A stretch of DNA of 64,000 nucleotides, from the NCBI RefSeq assembly GCF_023156585.1, contig NZ_JALNMI010000005.1, forward strand, positions 310,001 through 374,000, read 5' to 3'. Below, piece by piece: positions 49,919 through 59,032 of the stretch. Origin of the DNA: Subsaxibacter sp. CAU 1640 (GTDB taxonomy: Bacteria > Bacteroidota > Bacteroidia > Flavobacteriales > Flavobacteriaceae). The notes below the pieces were generated by a model. The model searched no databases and was not told where the DNA came from. It saw only the letters and a program-made list of their open reading frames with translations. The stretch's first letter is position 1, and each line of letters starts with the position of its first letter. The position numbers and the translations under genes were made by a program.

Positions 49919-51145
49919 ATGGAATTTAAAAAAAGCAGTGACGATTTTAGAACCAGAAAGCGGTACTTTTTTATTAACTTAAGATGTACGGTTCAGAATA
50001 TTTTAAATCGTCTGTTGAGTTTTTTTGAGAAAAAAGAAGATGGTGTTCTGTTGCTTCTACCTGCCACATTGGATGGTTCGTTTGGTGATGAATTAATGGC
50101 TGTTACTTTTGTCAATAACGTTGATGGCAATGTTCCAATAACCTTGTATGAACGAAAATGGCATGAGCGTCCAGATTTATTTGGAAACTACAAGAATGTC
50201 AATTATTTGCAATACAAATTTGCTCCAAAATTTCATAAGTTTAAAAAAGGTGCTTATGTCATAGGAGCAGATAATTTAACGCCTTCTTATGGAACGGCCG
50301 TAACTTCCTATAAGTGTAGAACGCTTCGTAATGCTAATAAGTACAAGCTTCCAACAGCAATCCTCGGTTTTAGTATCAACACGGGAATATTGAATTCTTC
50401 TTTGAAAGATGATTTTGCAAGTTTGATTCCTAATACAAGATTTAATTTACGCGATCCTGATTCTTATGAAGTAGCCGATAAATTCTTGCCGACTGAAAAC
50501 CTTTATCAAGTAGCGGACTTGGCATTTTTATGTCCTTATGATAAAAATGAAGATGCACAATATTTAAATTGGATTTCAGAAAGGCGACAGGAGGGCAATA
50601 TCATTTGTGGTGTGTGTCCTAACTGGATGCAAGCAAATAAGATAGGAGTTGAGGCTTACATAGGTCATTTTATAGATGTCTTTGAAAAATTACATCATGA
50701 AAAAAATGTATCTTATGTAATGCTTTACCACGATATCAGAGGAGAAATGAGTGATCGTGATTTGGCTGAGGCAATCTATTTGAAACTCAAGGAGAGAAAC
50801 ATAGATGCTTTCTTCAAAAGTGATATAAAAAATGGTCTTGAGCTGAAATCCTATTTGGAATATATTGATTTTACCATTTCTGCCAGAATGCATTTTGGGA
50901 TTTCGGGATATTCATTTGCAAAGCCTTTGTTCGGTATTTCTTATGAAGATAAATTTTCAGGATTGCAGAAACTCTTTGGTGTGGACCCTAAAAAGAGCTT
51001 GGTCAGCTACACCGAGATGACGAAGTTTTATGATGTTTTGACAACATTTGTGGATCATCTCCCACAATTTTCGGAATCGACAAAAGCCAATCTGCCCAAA
51101 GTTAAAGAGCTTTCAAGAAAGAACTTTGACCAATTGAATAAGTAG
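49919..51145 (+). CDS. polysaccharide pyruvyltransferase family protein
   Basis: A 408-residue protein (from ATG 49919; a GTG 27 bases upstream is possible). After an N-terminal basic segment, the pyruvyltransferase-like domain shows LLLLPATLDGSFGDELMAVTFVNN, GAYVIGADNLTPSYG and near the C-terminus the nucleotide-sugar-type motif FTISARMHFGISGYSFAKPLFGISYEDKFSGL. The family adds ketal-linked pyruvate to surface polysaccharide sugars or acts as a glycosyltransferase-like enzyme; which one applies is unknown. First gene of the plus-strand part of the LPS/polysaccharide cluster; the GT4 gene follows after 20 bases. Confidence 0.8.
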   Translation: MEFKKSSDDFRTRKRYFFINLRCTVQNILNRLLSFFEKKEDGVLLLLPATLDGSFGDELMAVTFVNNVDGNVPITLYERKWHERPDLFGNYKNVNYLQYKFAPKFHKFKKGAYVIGADNLTPSYGTAVTSYKCRTLRNANKYKLPTAILGFSINTGILNSSLKDDFASLIPNTRFNLRDPDSYEVADKFLPTENLYQVADLAFLCPYDKNEDAQYLNWISERRQEGNIICGVCPNWMQANKIGVEAYIGHFIDVFEKLHHEKNVSYVMLYHDIRGEMSDRDLAEAIYLKLKERNIDAFFKSDIKNGLELKSYLEYIDFTISARMHFGISGYSFAKPLFGISYEDKFSGLQKLFGVDPKKSLVSYTEMTKFYDVLTTFVDHLPQFSESTKANLPKVKELSRKNFDQLNK

Positions 51146-51165
51146 ACTTCCTAAAATTTCTATCC

Positions 51166-52377
51166 ATGTCCTTATATAAAGACTTCAGATTAAATTATAA
51201 GAATAAGCAGCTCAAAAATAAGCTGATGAAGGAGGGCAAGATTCTGGATTTCAATACAATTGATTTTTCAAAAAAGAATGTATTAGTGGTAGATTCCATC
51301 ATCCCTGAATATGATAGAGATTCTGGGTCTCGACGTCTCCATGAACTGATTAAACTGATGCTAAAAAATGGCTTTAGAGTGTTCTTGGTTGCGGACAAAA
51401 AAGAATATAAATATAAAACTGACTACGTTTCCTATTATAATGAAATGGGAGTGGTAACATATGAACCTTGCATTGATGAAGATGGAAATTTTGTAACGCG
51501 AGACGTATTTATCGAAAGAATTTTGCAAAATATCCAGTTCGCTTGGCTGCATAGGGCAGATATGTTTTATAAATACCATGACCAAGTCTCAAAGCACAGG
51601 CATATCAAACTCATTTACGATATGGTCGATTTTCATTATCTACGATTGGATAGAGAATGGCAATTGAACAAAAATCCGAAGGTCAAAAAGGAAGCGGACA
51701 AATATTTGAACATTGAAACCGAAAACTGTAAAAATGCTGATGCCATCATTGCTATTTCTGATGCTGATAAACAAGCTTTGAAGACATTTTATTCAGATGA
51801 CAGAAAAGTAATCACCATCAGTAATGTCCATCAATATAGAGGAGAAGCTGCAAGTTTTTACAATCGGGAAGGATTGTTGTTCGTAGGAGGTTTTTCTCAT
51901 ACGCCTAATCAGGATGCCGTGCTATTTCTGCACGAACACATCGTGCCATTGCTATGGGAACGGCAACCAGATTTGGTTGTCAACATCATAGGAAGCTATC
52001 CTACCAAAGAAGTTTTGGCACTGAATGCAAAAAGATTTAAAGTGCATGGTTTTGTTGATGATATTTCGGGCTATTTCAGAACTTCAAAAGTTTTTGTGGC
52101 GCCATTGCGTTATGGTGCAGGCGTCAAAGGTAAAATTGGCCAAAGTTTGGAGTTTGGTTTGCCAGTAGTAACCACATTTATTGGAGCTGAAGGTTTTGAT
52201 TTTGGCGACAATGAAAATCATTGTGTTGACAATACGCCACAAGGTATGGCTGACAAGATTTTGAAACTTTACAATGAGGACAGCTTATGGCAACGAGTCA
52301 GTGATGCTTCCGAAGATATTTTGGAACCATTTTCTTTGAAAGAAATTGAAAGTCGTGTTTTGAAATTATTGAGTTAA
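51166..52377 (+). CDS. GT4 family glycosyltransferase
   Basis: A 403-residue retaining glycosyltransferase of the GT-B fold. N-terminal half: NVLVVDSIIPEYDRDSGSRRLHELIKLMLKNGFRV and AWLHRADMFYKY. C-terminal nucleotide-sugar half: GLLFVGGFSHTPNQDAVLFLHEHIVPLL, VHGFVDDISGYFRTSKVFVAPLRYGAGVKGKIGQSLEFGLPVVTT (Glu in EFG) and IGAEGF. Donor and acceptor are unknown. Its last 4 bases overlap the convergent GT2 gene. Confidence 0.88.
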   Translation: MSLYKDFRLNYKNKQLKNKLMKEGKILDFNTIDFSKKNVLVVDSIIPEYDRDSGSRRLHELIKLMLKNGFRVFLVADKKEYKYKTDYVSYYNEMGVVTYEPCIDEDGNFVTRDVFIERILQNIQFAWLHRADMFYKYHDQVSKHRHIKLIYDMVDFHYLRLDREWQLNKNPKVKKEADKYLNIETENCKNADAIIAISDADKQALKTFYSDDRKVITISNVHQYRGEAASFYNREGLLFVGGFSHTPNQDAVLFLHEHIVPLLWERQPDLVVNIIGSYPTKEVLALNAKRFKVHGFVDDISGYFRTSKVFVAPLRYGAGVKGKIGQSLEFGLPVVTTFIGAEGFDFGDNENHCVDNTPQGMADKILKLYNEDSLWQRVSDASEDILEPFSLKEIESRVLKLLS

Positions 52378-53285
52378 TCGTTTTCAAAAACAATCTTCTG
52401 CTGCTGTTTTAAAGACTCCGAAAGATGAGTGCCTTTCAAAACTAAAGGCAGCATAAACCATTTTTTTGGTTTGATCAAGAATGTCAAGCAATAATAAATC
52501 CTAATAAAAAGATACTTCCAATAAGGACTGTTTTTCTTGATGACGTAAAAGTAGGAAATCAATCCTTCTTTGCTGATGGGTTTTGAAGTTCCTGTACTTG
52601 CACCTTGATAATGTGTTATTTTGGCTGTAGGAAGCAATACGCTGTCAAATCCGATTTTTCGCATTCTGTAGCAGATGTCCATTTCTTCGAAGTACAGAAA
52701 AATATTGGTATCAAAACCTCCAACTTCAGCAAAAACATCGCTTCTAAAAAACATAAAAGCTCCATTTACGTAATTAACTGTTACAGGTTCAGTGTATTCT
52801 TTTTTACGTTTTGGGAAGGTGGTAGAAAAATTCTTTTCCAAAAAACTTCGTCCGAAAATCAATTTTCTAATGCCTTTATCGTGATCAAAAGAAACAACAT
52901 GTTGGCCGTTTTGGTCAAAATTTTGAGCTGTACTGACACCAACTTTTGGATGCTTTTCCATGAACTGATATAAAATAGAAAGACAATCATTTTGCAAAAA
53001 AGCATCGTTGTTTAAAAACAGTAAATATTTTGCATTGGCGAATTGAGTTCCGAACATATTTCCTCCGCCAAAACCAGTATTGATGACACTTCTTTGTAGC
53101 GATATGTTGTCAGCTTTCGGGAAATTTTGCTTCAGAATCTGATAATCATCGAGTCTAGAATTGTTATCAACCACAACAATATCGTAATTGATATTGACGT
53201 CTGTATGATCAATAACCGATTGAATGCAATCTAACGTGTAAGTTGCAGTGTTGTAATTGATAATGATAACAGAAATATCTCTCAT
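52374..53285 (-). CDS. GT2 family glycosyltransferase, rhamnosyltransferase-like
   Basis: A 303-residue GT-A enzyme. Motifs: ISVIIINYNTATYTLDCIQSVI, IVVVDNNSRLDDY, the donor-binding LFLNNDAFLQ and NYVNGAFMFFRSDVFAEVGGFDTNIFLYFEEMDICYRMRKIGF, which is typical of WbbL/rhamnosyltransferase-type GT2 enzymes. The C-terminal segment is amphipathic and may touch the membrane. Last gene of a three-gene minus-strand run (55141 to 52374). Confidence 0.87.
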   Translation of the reverse strand: MRDISVIIINYNTATYTLDCIQSVIDHTDVNINYDIVVVDNNSRLDDYQILKQNFPKADNISLQRSVINTGFGGGNMFGTQFANAKYLLFLNNDAFLQNDCLSILYQFMEKHPKVGVSTAQNFDQNGQHVVSFDHDKGIRKLIFGRSFLEKNFSTTFPKRKKEYTEPVTVNYVNGAFMFFRSDVFAEVGGFDTNIFLYFEEMDICYRMRKIGFDSVLLPTAKITHYQGASTGTSKPISKEGLISYFYVIKKNSPYWKYLFIRIYYCLTFLIKPKKWFMLPLVLKGTHLSESLKQQQKIVFEND

Positions 53286-53326
53286 TGTTGGTTTTCTAAC
53301 TGTAAAACTACATAAAGTTGCACGGT

Positions 53327-54394
53327 TTACAACAGGCTCCTGTAAACTTCCGCGTACTGTTTGGCAGCTTCATTCCAATTAAAACTTTTTGCGTGCTCAA
53401 TATATTTTTGGGATAAAATGTCTTTATTCTTACTAAATTCATTCAAACCGTCTTCAACAATTTTAGCCATGTATTCTGGTTCGTAATGATTCCAAAAAAA
53501 CGCATCTTTTCCTCCGATTTCAGGCAAAGACGTATTATTCGATAAAAAAACAGGCTTTCCAAAACGCATTGCTTCAATAGGTGGAATTCCGAAGCCTTCA
53601 CGCAGTGATGGAAATACAAACGCCGTGCAATTCTGTAAATAATATTGCTTTGCCAAATCACCAATTTTTCCAGTGATATGAACACGATTCTCTAAATTGA
53701 GTTTTTTTATGATTGGTAAAAGTTTTGAGTTGGTGTAGTCGGTCTCATGATTTCCAGATAAAATAAGGTCAAATTCGGGTAAATGAGTCAGCATTTCCAG
53801 CAACGTATGAAAGTTCTTTCGCTCGGTAAATTCTCCAATGCTGAACAAATAAGGACGTTCTGTTGTCAACGTAGGGATAAAATTTTCAGAAAGATTGATG
53901 TCTATAATCGGGTTGCCATTGTAAATAACATATTCGGGAACATCAGGAACTTTAAAATACTGATGTGTGGATACCTTTGCATATTCCGAAATGTAAGTTA
54001 TGGCATTACTTCGGTTCAATTTATTCTGAAATCGAACGTTGACGTCGTGATTTAAATCATTCGAAACCTCGTCAATAAAATTTACATCGTGAACGGTTAA
54101 CACATAAGGAATCGAATGGTGAGGTTCAATTTTGATATTTTGATTCATTGAGTGCCAAACCGCGTATTTTTTTCGAATTTGAAAAAATGGATAGCGCCTG
54201 AAAGAATAGTATTTTTTGTAGTTAAAATAGTCGCCAAATTCTTTCCTCAACGAGCTTGAATCTTTAACGTGTAGGGTCATTTTGAAATCTTCAATATTGG
54301 CATTATAAAGTCCCTTTACCAGATGATAATTGAATTGCCCAAACCCGAAATGCGGATTTTTGATATTATGAGATTCTAAAAAAACCTGCTTCAT
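53327..54394 (-). CDS. GT4 family glycosyltransferase, mannosyltransferase-like
   Basis: A 355-residue GT-B enzyme: VLTVHDVNFIDE, RSNAITYISEYAKVSTHQYF, LFSIGEFTERKNFHTLLEML and the donor-site motif FVFPSLREGFGIPPIEAMRFGKPVFLSNNTSLPEIGGKDAFFW, with both conserved Glu residues of the EX7E-type motif. Probably adds a mannose-like sugar to LPS core or O-polysaccharide (inference). It abuts the upstream GT2 gene with no gap and precedes the next by 41 bases. Confidence 0.87.
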   Translation of the reverse strand: MKQVFLESHNIKNPHFGFGQFNYHLVKGLYNANIEDFKMTLHVKDSSSLRKEFGDYFNYKKYYSFRRYPFFQIRKKYAVWHSMNQNIKIEPHHSIPYVLTVHDVNFIDEVSNDLNHDVNVRFQNKLNRSNAITYISEYAKVSTHQYFKVPDVPEYVIYNGNPIIDINLSENFIPTLTTERPYLFSIGEFTERKNFHTLLEMLTHLPEFDLILSGNHETDYTNSKLLPIIKKLNLENRVHITGKIGDLAKQYYLQNCTAFVFPSLREGFGIPPIEAMRFGKPVFLSNNTSLPEIGGKDAFFWNHYEPEYMAKIVEDGLNEFSKNKDILSQKYIEHAKSFNWNEAAKQYAEVYRSLL

Positions 54395-55141
54395 TTAGTC
54401 GATATGTCTATACTTGGTCCACAAAAACAAATAGCGCTTAAACACGGCAAATGCACTCAAATAAGCCAATATAAAACCTTCCTTCCCATCCAAAAAACCC
54501 AATTTAATTACATATTGATGCTTGAAACGCCACAACGGCCGAATAAAAAAGTGAAATAAGCTTGGTCTTTTGTTTTTTCGATAAAGCATTTCTGCCTGTA
54601 GTTTGGCATAGTGCGTTAATTTCTCATTGTAAGCATCAAATGATTTGTACGAATAGTGGTCAGATGTATTTTTAAGTGTTGCAGTTTTTCCTTTAACGTT
54701 TAAAATTTCGTGTACCAAATTTTCACCGTAAGACGCTTCCGATTTTTTAAAAACCCGAATGACAGCATCATTTTGGAAGCCACTGTACTTGATGCGTTTA
54801 CCCATAAAATGAAAATTCCGTTTTACTTTATAAGCTGAAATGTTAGTATTCGATGCGATTTTGCTTTGAATTTCAGATGCCAATTCTTCAGAAATCATTT
54901 CATCCAAATCAAAAAAAACAATCCATTCGTGCGTAGCTTTTTCCAGGGTAAAATTCTTCTGCGTCGAAAAATTGTCAAAAGTCCGATGGTAAACGGTCGC
55001 ATTCAATTGTTTGGCGATTGCAACGGTTTTATCGGTACTGCCAGAATCTACAATGATGATTTCATCAGCAAATGAAAGACTTTTGATAAAACGCTCTATG
55101 TGTTCTTCTTCATTGTATGTGATGGCAAGCGCACTGATCAT
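54395..55141 (-). CDS. GT2 family glycosyltransferase, WaaE/KdtX-like
   Basis: A 248-residue enzyme of the LPS core beta-1,4-glucosyltransferase type: ISALAITYNEEEHIERFIKSLSFADEIIIVDSGSTDKT, then ATHEWIVFFDLDEMISEELASEI (DxD) and HEILNVKGKTATLKNTSDHYSYKSFDAYNEKLTHYA. The C-terminal FIRPLWRFKHQYVIKLGFLDGKEGFILAYL is a membrane-proximal amphipathic tail. Related to the gene at 55965 in the same cluster (WaaE-type paralogue). First gene of the three-gene run; a -7 box lies at 55174-55181. Confidence 0.88.
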   Translation of the reverse strand: MISALAITYNEEEHIERFIKSLSFADEIIIVDSGSTDKTVAIAKQLNATVYHRTFDNFSTQKNFTLEKATHEWIVFFDLDEMISEELASEIQSKIASNTNISAYKVKRNFHFMGKRIKYSGFQNDAVIRVFKKSEASYGENLVHEILNVKGKTATLKNTSDHYSYKSFDAYNEKLTHYAKLQAEMLYRKNKRPSLFHFFIRPLWRFKHQYVIKLGFLDGKEGFILAYLSAFAVFKRYLFLWTKYRHID

Positions 55142-55161
55142 TCAATCGAAATAAAATTATG

Positions 55162-55169
55162 TAGATTTG
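55162..55169 (+). promoter_or_regulatory. -7 element of the polysaccharide deacetylase gene
   Basis: TAGATTTG, exact TAnnTTTG; the leader to ATG 55251 would be about 75 bases. It faces the minus-strand box 5 bases away. Confidence 0.4.
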
Positions 55170-55173
55170 TGAA

Positions 55174-55181
55174 CAAAAGTA
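55174..55181 (-). promoter_or_regulatory. -7 element of the GT2-GT4-GT2 run
   Basis: The minus strand reads TACTTTTG, exact TAnnTTTG, 32 bases before the ATG at 55141. Confidence 0.45.
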
Positions 55182-55250
55182 GTGAAACTCATTTTTTAAA
55201 GCTTCAAAAGCTGGCAAAAAATGCATTTGCTTTGATGATAACCTTTACAG

Positions 55251-55973
55251 ATGGCGCGTTTACCCATTTTAATGTATCACAGTATCTGTCAACATCTCAA
55301 TGACAGCAAGGGTCTTACGTTAGCTGTTGATATGTTTGAAGCACAATTGGCTTACCTTTCAAAAGAAGGGTATCAAACCTTTCATTTTTCTGAATTGTCA
55401 CAGTTTGACGGTAAAAATAAACTTCCAAAAAAGTCAGTGATAATCACATTTGATGACGTCTATATCAATCAATTGGAATTGGCTTACCCATTGCTGAAAA
55501 AGTACAATTTTAAGGCATCTTTTTTTGTGCCTTTTAAATATGTTGGTGGCCTGGATTCTTGGAATACTAATTCGGAGCAAGTTATGTCAGTGGAGCAATT
55601 AAGAAGCCTAGATAAATCGATCATTGAATTGGGTTGGCATTCTTTTGGTCATAACAACTATAAAGAAATGTCTATTGACGAAACTAAAGTTGATTTGGAA
55701 GCGTGTCAATCCTATTTGAAGCAGCACCAGTTATCTGTAAAGCCTGTTTTAGCCTATCCTTTTGGAAAATATCCTCGCACAAATCCGAAGCAAGATGAAT
55801 TCTTCAAATCCCTTGAAGACCATCAAATAACTTATGGATTACGAATCGGCAACAGAGTGAATTCTTTTCCTTTCAAAAATAAGTATGAAGTACAACGCAT
55901 TGACATCAAAGGAGAAGACTCTTTGGCGAAATTCAAACTGAAATTGCGTTTTGGAAAACTAAAACTATTTTAA
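55251..55973 (+). CDS. polysaccharide deacetylase (NodB homology) family protein
   Basis: A 240-residue carbohydrate esterase 4-type enzyme without signal peptide. Visible: ARLPILMYHSICQHLND (N-terminal lid motif), the catalytic base/metal Asp pair in VIITFDDVYINQ, the metal HxxxH in GWHSFGHNNY, and AYPFGKYPR. The core residues for a divalent-metal deacetylase are present. In LPS clusters such enzymes deacetylate lipid-linked sugars; location and substrate are inferred. It overlaps the convergent GT2 gene by 9 bases. Confidence 0.87.
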   Translation: MARLPILMYHSICQHLNDSKGLTLAVDMFEAQLAYLSKEGYQTFHFSELSQFDGKNKLPKKSVIITFDDVYINQLELAYPLLKKYNFKASFFVPFKYVGGLDSWNTNSEQVMSVEQLRSLDKSIIELGWHSFGHNNYKEMSIDETKVDLEACQSYLKQHQLSVKPVLAYPFGKYPRTNPKQDEFFKSLEDHQITYGLRIGNRVNSFPFKNKYEVQRIDIKGEDSLAKFKLKLRFGKLKLF

Positions 55974-56702
55974 GTTTTTTTGAAGGAGCATCAACTTCGC
56001 ATATCTTGAAAATACGCCGTAAGCGTTGATTCCGGAAATTGCCAAGCCTGGAATGCCATCCATAAAGCCTCGTTTGAGAATATAGCTGCTGAAAAACCTG
56101 AAAAAGGGTCTAAAAATTAAGTGCGAATAAGTCACTTTTTTACCTTTTTCCTGTAACTGCTCTGCTTGAAACCACGCATATACATCTCGTTTTTTGATAT
56201 AATGTTCCAAGCCTTTGTAGGTGTAATGCAAAACAGGATTTTTCAGTTTTCCGATGCTTCCATCAACGATCAATTTTTCGTGAACATTGCCTTCATAACG
56301 ACATTTTTCCCTTACAACCAAACGAGTGACGTTGCTGCTGTGATGAAACAAAAATCGATTCATAAAAAAATGCGGAAAATTCAACTTGTAAGCGGTGTGC
56401 TTTCCGTGGTTTATCGCTTTAATGATTTCCTGTTGCAAGTTGTAAGTGATGCGTTCATCGGCATCAAGAAAAAGCACCCAATCGCAGGTGGCATATTGCA
56501 AGGCATAATTCTTTTGACTCGAAAAATTGTCAAATTTTCGATTGACGACTTTGCAATTGAATTGTTTGGCTATGTCGACCGTTTTGTCAGAGCTAAAAGA
56601 ATCGACGACGATAATCTCATCTGCAAATTTTACAGAATACAGAGCTCTGTAGAGATAATGCTCTTCATTAAAAGTGGGAATGATGACGCTTAAAGTTTTC
56701 AT
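55965..56702 (-). CDS. GT2 family glycosyltransferase, WaaE-like (second copy)
   Basis: A 245-residue enzyme: LSVIIPTFNEEHYLYRALYSVKFADEIIVVDSFSSDKTVDIAKQFNCKVVNRKFDNFSSQKNYAL, then WVLFLDADERI (DxD) and EKLIVDGSIGKLKNPVLHYTYKGLEHYIKKRD. The tail IFRPFFRFFSSYILKRGFMDGIPGLAISGINAYGVF is membrane-proximal. I start it at ATG 56702, because the longer frame to a GTG at 56720 overlaps the -7 box (56720-56727). Probably acts on LPS inner core; specificity may differ from the paralogue at 54395. Confidence 0.87.
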   Translation of the reverse strand: MKTLSVIIPTFNEEHYLYRALYSVKFADEIIVVDSFSSDKTVDIAKQFNCKVVNRKFDNFSSQKNYALQYATCDWVLFLDADERITYNLQQEIIKAINHGKHTAYKLNFPHFFMNRFLFHHSSNVTRLVVREKCRYEGNVHEKLIVDGSIGKLKNPVLHYTYKGLEHYIKKRDVYAWFQAEQLQEKGKKVTYSHLIFRPFFRFFSSYILKRGFMDGIPGLAISGINAYGVFSRYAKLMLLQKNLK

Positions 56703-56719
56703 CTGAACGGTTTGCAACA

Positions 56720-56727
56720 CAAAATTA
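56720..56727 (-). promoter_or_regulatory. -7 element of the second WaaE-like gene
   Basis: The minus strand reads TAATTTTG, exact TAnnTTTG. It overlaps the alternative GTG start and so supports ATG 56702. Confidence 0.5.
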
Positions 56728-56784
56728 CATAAATCTAGCTATCTACTGACGACGAAATTAAACTCTTATTTGTATTTATATGCT

Positions 56785-56792
56785 TAAATTTG
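56785..56792 (+). promoter_or_regulatory. -7 element of the tandem GT2 pair
   Basis: TAAATTTG, exact TAnnTTTG; predicted start near 56799, about 15 bases before ATG 56814. It overlaps the upstream TTG at 56790, ruling that out as the start. Confidence 0.55.
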
Positions 56793-56813
56793 CAGTCGCA
56801 ACAACTTTTGAAA

Positions 56814-57635
56814 ATGACTAATTTACAGATTTCCGTTATCGTCAGTACCTATAATTCCGAAGAATGGCTCCGTAAGGTGCTTGAAGGCTACAAACATCAA
56901 ACGTATGATAACTTTGAAGTGATAGTGGCGGATGATGGTTCGCGCGACACTACTAGAGAACTTATTGAATCCTATCAAAAGGATTATCCTGTGCCATTGC
57001 GACATATTTGGCACGAGGATGAAGGTTATAGAAGACAACGCATCTTAAATATTGCCATTACAGAATGTGCTTTTGATTACGTATTGTTTACGGATGGTGA
57101 TTGCATTCCTCGTAAGGATTTTGTAGCTGTTCATGCCAAATTTGCTGAAGAAGGTTATTTTTTGTCTGGTGGCTATTGCAAATTGAATATGCCTTTAAGC
57201 CAAAAAATAGGCGTTGATGATATTGCAAATGAAAACTGTTTTGATGTTAAATGGTTGAAGCAACAGGATAAGTTAGGTGCAAAGCAATCCATAAAATTAT
57301 CCGCAGGAACAACCTTGGCGACTGTTTTGGATTTTGTGACACCTACAGGCGCAACGTTCAACAATTGCAATTCTTCCGCTTGGAAAAAAGACCTTATTGC
57401 CATAAACGGTTATGACGAACGTATGCAGTATGGAGGACCAGATAGGGAGTTGGGTGAGCGTTTGGAAAACTTCGGAATCAAAACAAAACAAATTCGTCAT
57501 CAAGCTATCTGTTTGCATCTGGATCACAAAAGAGGTTACAAGACGAAAGAATCGCTTGAAAGAAATCTTCAAATACGGAAGGACGTCAAAACAGAGAAAA
57601 AAGTCTGGACAGATTATGGCATCGTAAAAAAATAA
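56814..57635 (+). CDS. GT2 family glycosyltransferase with galactosyltransferase-like C-terminus (copy 1)
   Basis: A 273-residue enzyme: ISVIVSTYNSEEWLRKVLEGYKHQTYDNFEVIVADDGSRDTTRELI, LRHIWHEDEGYRRQRILNIAI, the donor-site LFTDGDCIPRKDF, and the C-terminal acceptor/donor motif YDERMQYGGPDRELGERLENFGI...HLDHKRGY, like the C-terminal domain of N-acetylgalactosaminyl/galactosyl transferases. Its neighbour 57639 is a clear paralogue, so this is a tandem duplication. It has its own promoter. Confidence 0.87.
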   Translation: MTNLQISVIVSTYNSEEWLRKVLEGYKHQTYDNFEVIVADDGSRDTTRELIESYQKDYPVPLRHIWHEDEGYRRQRILNIAITECAFDYVLFTDGDCIPRKDFVAVHAKFAEEGYFLSGGYCKLNMPLSQKIGVDDIANENCFDVKWLKQQDKLGAKQSIKLSAGTTLATVLDFVTPTGATFNNCNSSAWKKDLIAINGYDERMQYGGPDRELGERLENFGIKTKQIRHQAICLHLDHKRGYKTKESLERNLQIRKDVKTEKKVWTDYGIVKK

Positions 57636-57638
57636 TTA

Positions 57639-58457
57639 GTGCCAACAACTTCTACATCAGTCATCATAAGCACATATAATCAGCCAGAATGGTTGCGCAA
57701 GGTTTTGATTGGTTATGAACAGCAAACTTTAAAAGATTTTGAAATTGTAATAGCAGATGATGGCTCTACAGTTGAAACAAAAAATCTGATTGAGGCGTTT
57801 GAACACGATTCAGAATTGAAAATAAAACATATTTGGCAGGAAGATGATGGGTTTCAGAAAACGAAAATCCTTAATAAAGCCATTCTAGCTTCCGAAGGTG
57901 AGTATCTCATTTTTACCGATGGCGATTGCATTCCTCGCAATGATTTTGTTTATAAACATAATTCCTTAAAAAAAGCGAACCACTTTTTATCAGGAGGTTA
58001 TTTTAAGTTGCCATTGTCCATTTCGCAAGAAATCACCAAAGAAGATATCGTTCAACAGTTCTGTTTTGATAAGAATTGGTTGGTTCAAAAAGGGATGAAA
58101 CCATCTTTTAAAATGAACAAGTTAACTTCAACAGGTTTGAAGGAATGGGCTTTAAATATATTTACACCAACCAAAGCCACATGGGATGGTATGAATGCTT
58201 CCGGGTTTAAAAAGGATATATTATCAGTAAACGGGTTTGATGAGCGAATGCAGTATGGAGGTGAAGATAGAGAAATGGGTGAACGCTTGATGAACAAAGG
58301 TGTTAATGCCACGCAAATTAGATACAGCGCTGTTTGCATACATCTTCATCATGAAAGAGGATATGCAACGGAAGAACAAAAATCAAGGAATCAAGACATC
58401 CGCAAGCAGACCAAACTTCAAAAGAAGGTTTGGACAGAATTTGGTATTGACAAATAA
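57639..58457 (+). CDS. GT2 family glycosyltransferase, tandem paralogue (copy 2)
   Basis: A 272-residue paralogue of the preceding gene, starting at GTG 57639 (MPTTSTSVIISTYNQPEWLRKVL), 3 bases after its stop; no ATG lies before the conserved start. It shares VIADDGSTVETKNLIEAF, HIWQEDDGFQKTKILNKAI, FTDGDCIPRNDF, FLSGGYFKLPLS, FDERMQYGGEDREMGERLMNKG and HLHHERGY. The two copies may add successive, similar sugars. The C-terminal half is convergent with the methyltransferase gene, 2 bases away. Confidence 0.87.
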   Translation: MPTTSTSVIISTYNQPEWLRKVLIGYEQQTLKDFEIVIADDGSTVETKNLIEAFEHDSELKIKHIWQEDDGFQKTKILNKAILASEGEYLIFTDGDCIPRNDFVYKHNSLKKANHFLSGGYFKLPLSISQEITKEDIVQQFCFDKNWLVQKGMKPSFKMNKLTSTGLKEWALNIFTPTKATWDGMNASGFKKDILSVNGFDERMQYGGEDREMGERLMNKGVNATQIRYSAVCIHLHHERGYATEEQKSRNQDIRKQTKLQKKVWTEFGIDK

Positions 58458-58459
58458 GA

Positions 58460-59032
58460 TTAATTTTTATAAACGCCTATTTTCCAATAGGTTTTTTCGT
58501 TTTGCGTAGTTATGGTTGTGAATTTTAGCTGTTTCATTTTATCATCAAAATGATTCCAACATCCCAAACCTTCTCTATAAATCGAAGTTATAATGATACC
58601 ATTTTCATTTAAATTATCCATCATTCTGTTCAGGACATTTTGCTTTTCTGTATCATGAATGTAGTAAAACACTTCGTTGAAGACAATTACATCAAATTTT
58701 TGTTGAGGCGTATACGAATGAATGTCGGCACATATAAATTCTGAATTGGGCAAATTCAATTGTTGCGCACTTTTGATCGATACAGATGAAAAATCCATTC
58801 CAACAAAGTGAGCATATTGAGAAGTATTCATCCGTTCGCACAAAATACCTTCGCCACAACCCAAATCTAAAACCGTCGGATTTTCTACTGCAAATTCAGA
58901 TATTAAATCAATAATGGTTTGATATCTCACCTTTTCAATATCGCCTTTGAGATTGTTCCAGCGTCCCCGTCTATACTGCTTGTTCCAGCGTAATTTTCGT
59001 CGCCAATTGTGAAATTTATCAATGATGTTCAT
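58460..59032 (-). CDS. class I SAM-dependent methyltransferase
   Basis: A 190-residue soluble methyltransferase. Motif I is TVLDLGCGEGILCERM, followed by FVGMDFSSVSIKSAQQL, the motif II-like FDVIVFNEVFYYIHD and GIIITSIYREGLG. The basic N-terminus (KFHNWRRKLRWNKQYRRGRWNNL) may bind the LPS or nucleic acid acceptor. Its start overlaps the 3' end of the heptosyltransferase gene by 14 bases, so it belongs to that transcript. It probably modifies a sugar or lipid in the polysaccharide pathway (inference). Confidence 0.85.
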   Translation of the reverse strand: MNIIDKFHNWRRKLRWNKQYRRGRWNNLKGDIEKVRYQTIIDLISEFAVENPTVLDLGCGEGILCERMNTSQYAHFVGMDFSSVSIKSAQQLNLPNSEFICADIHSYTPQQKFDVIVFNEVFYYIHDTEKQNVLNRMMDNLNENGIIITSIYREGLGCWNHFDDKMKQLKFTTITTQNEKTYWKIGVYKN

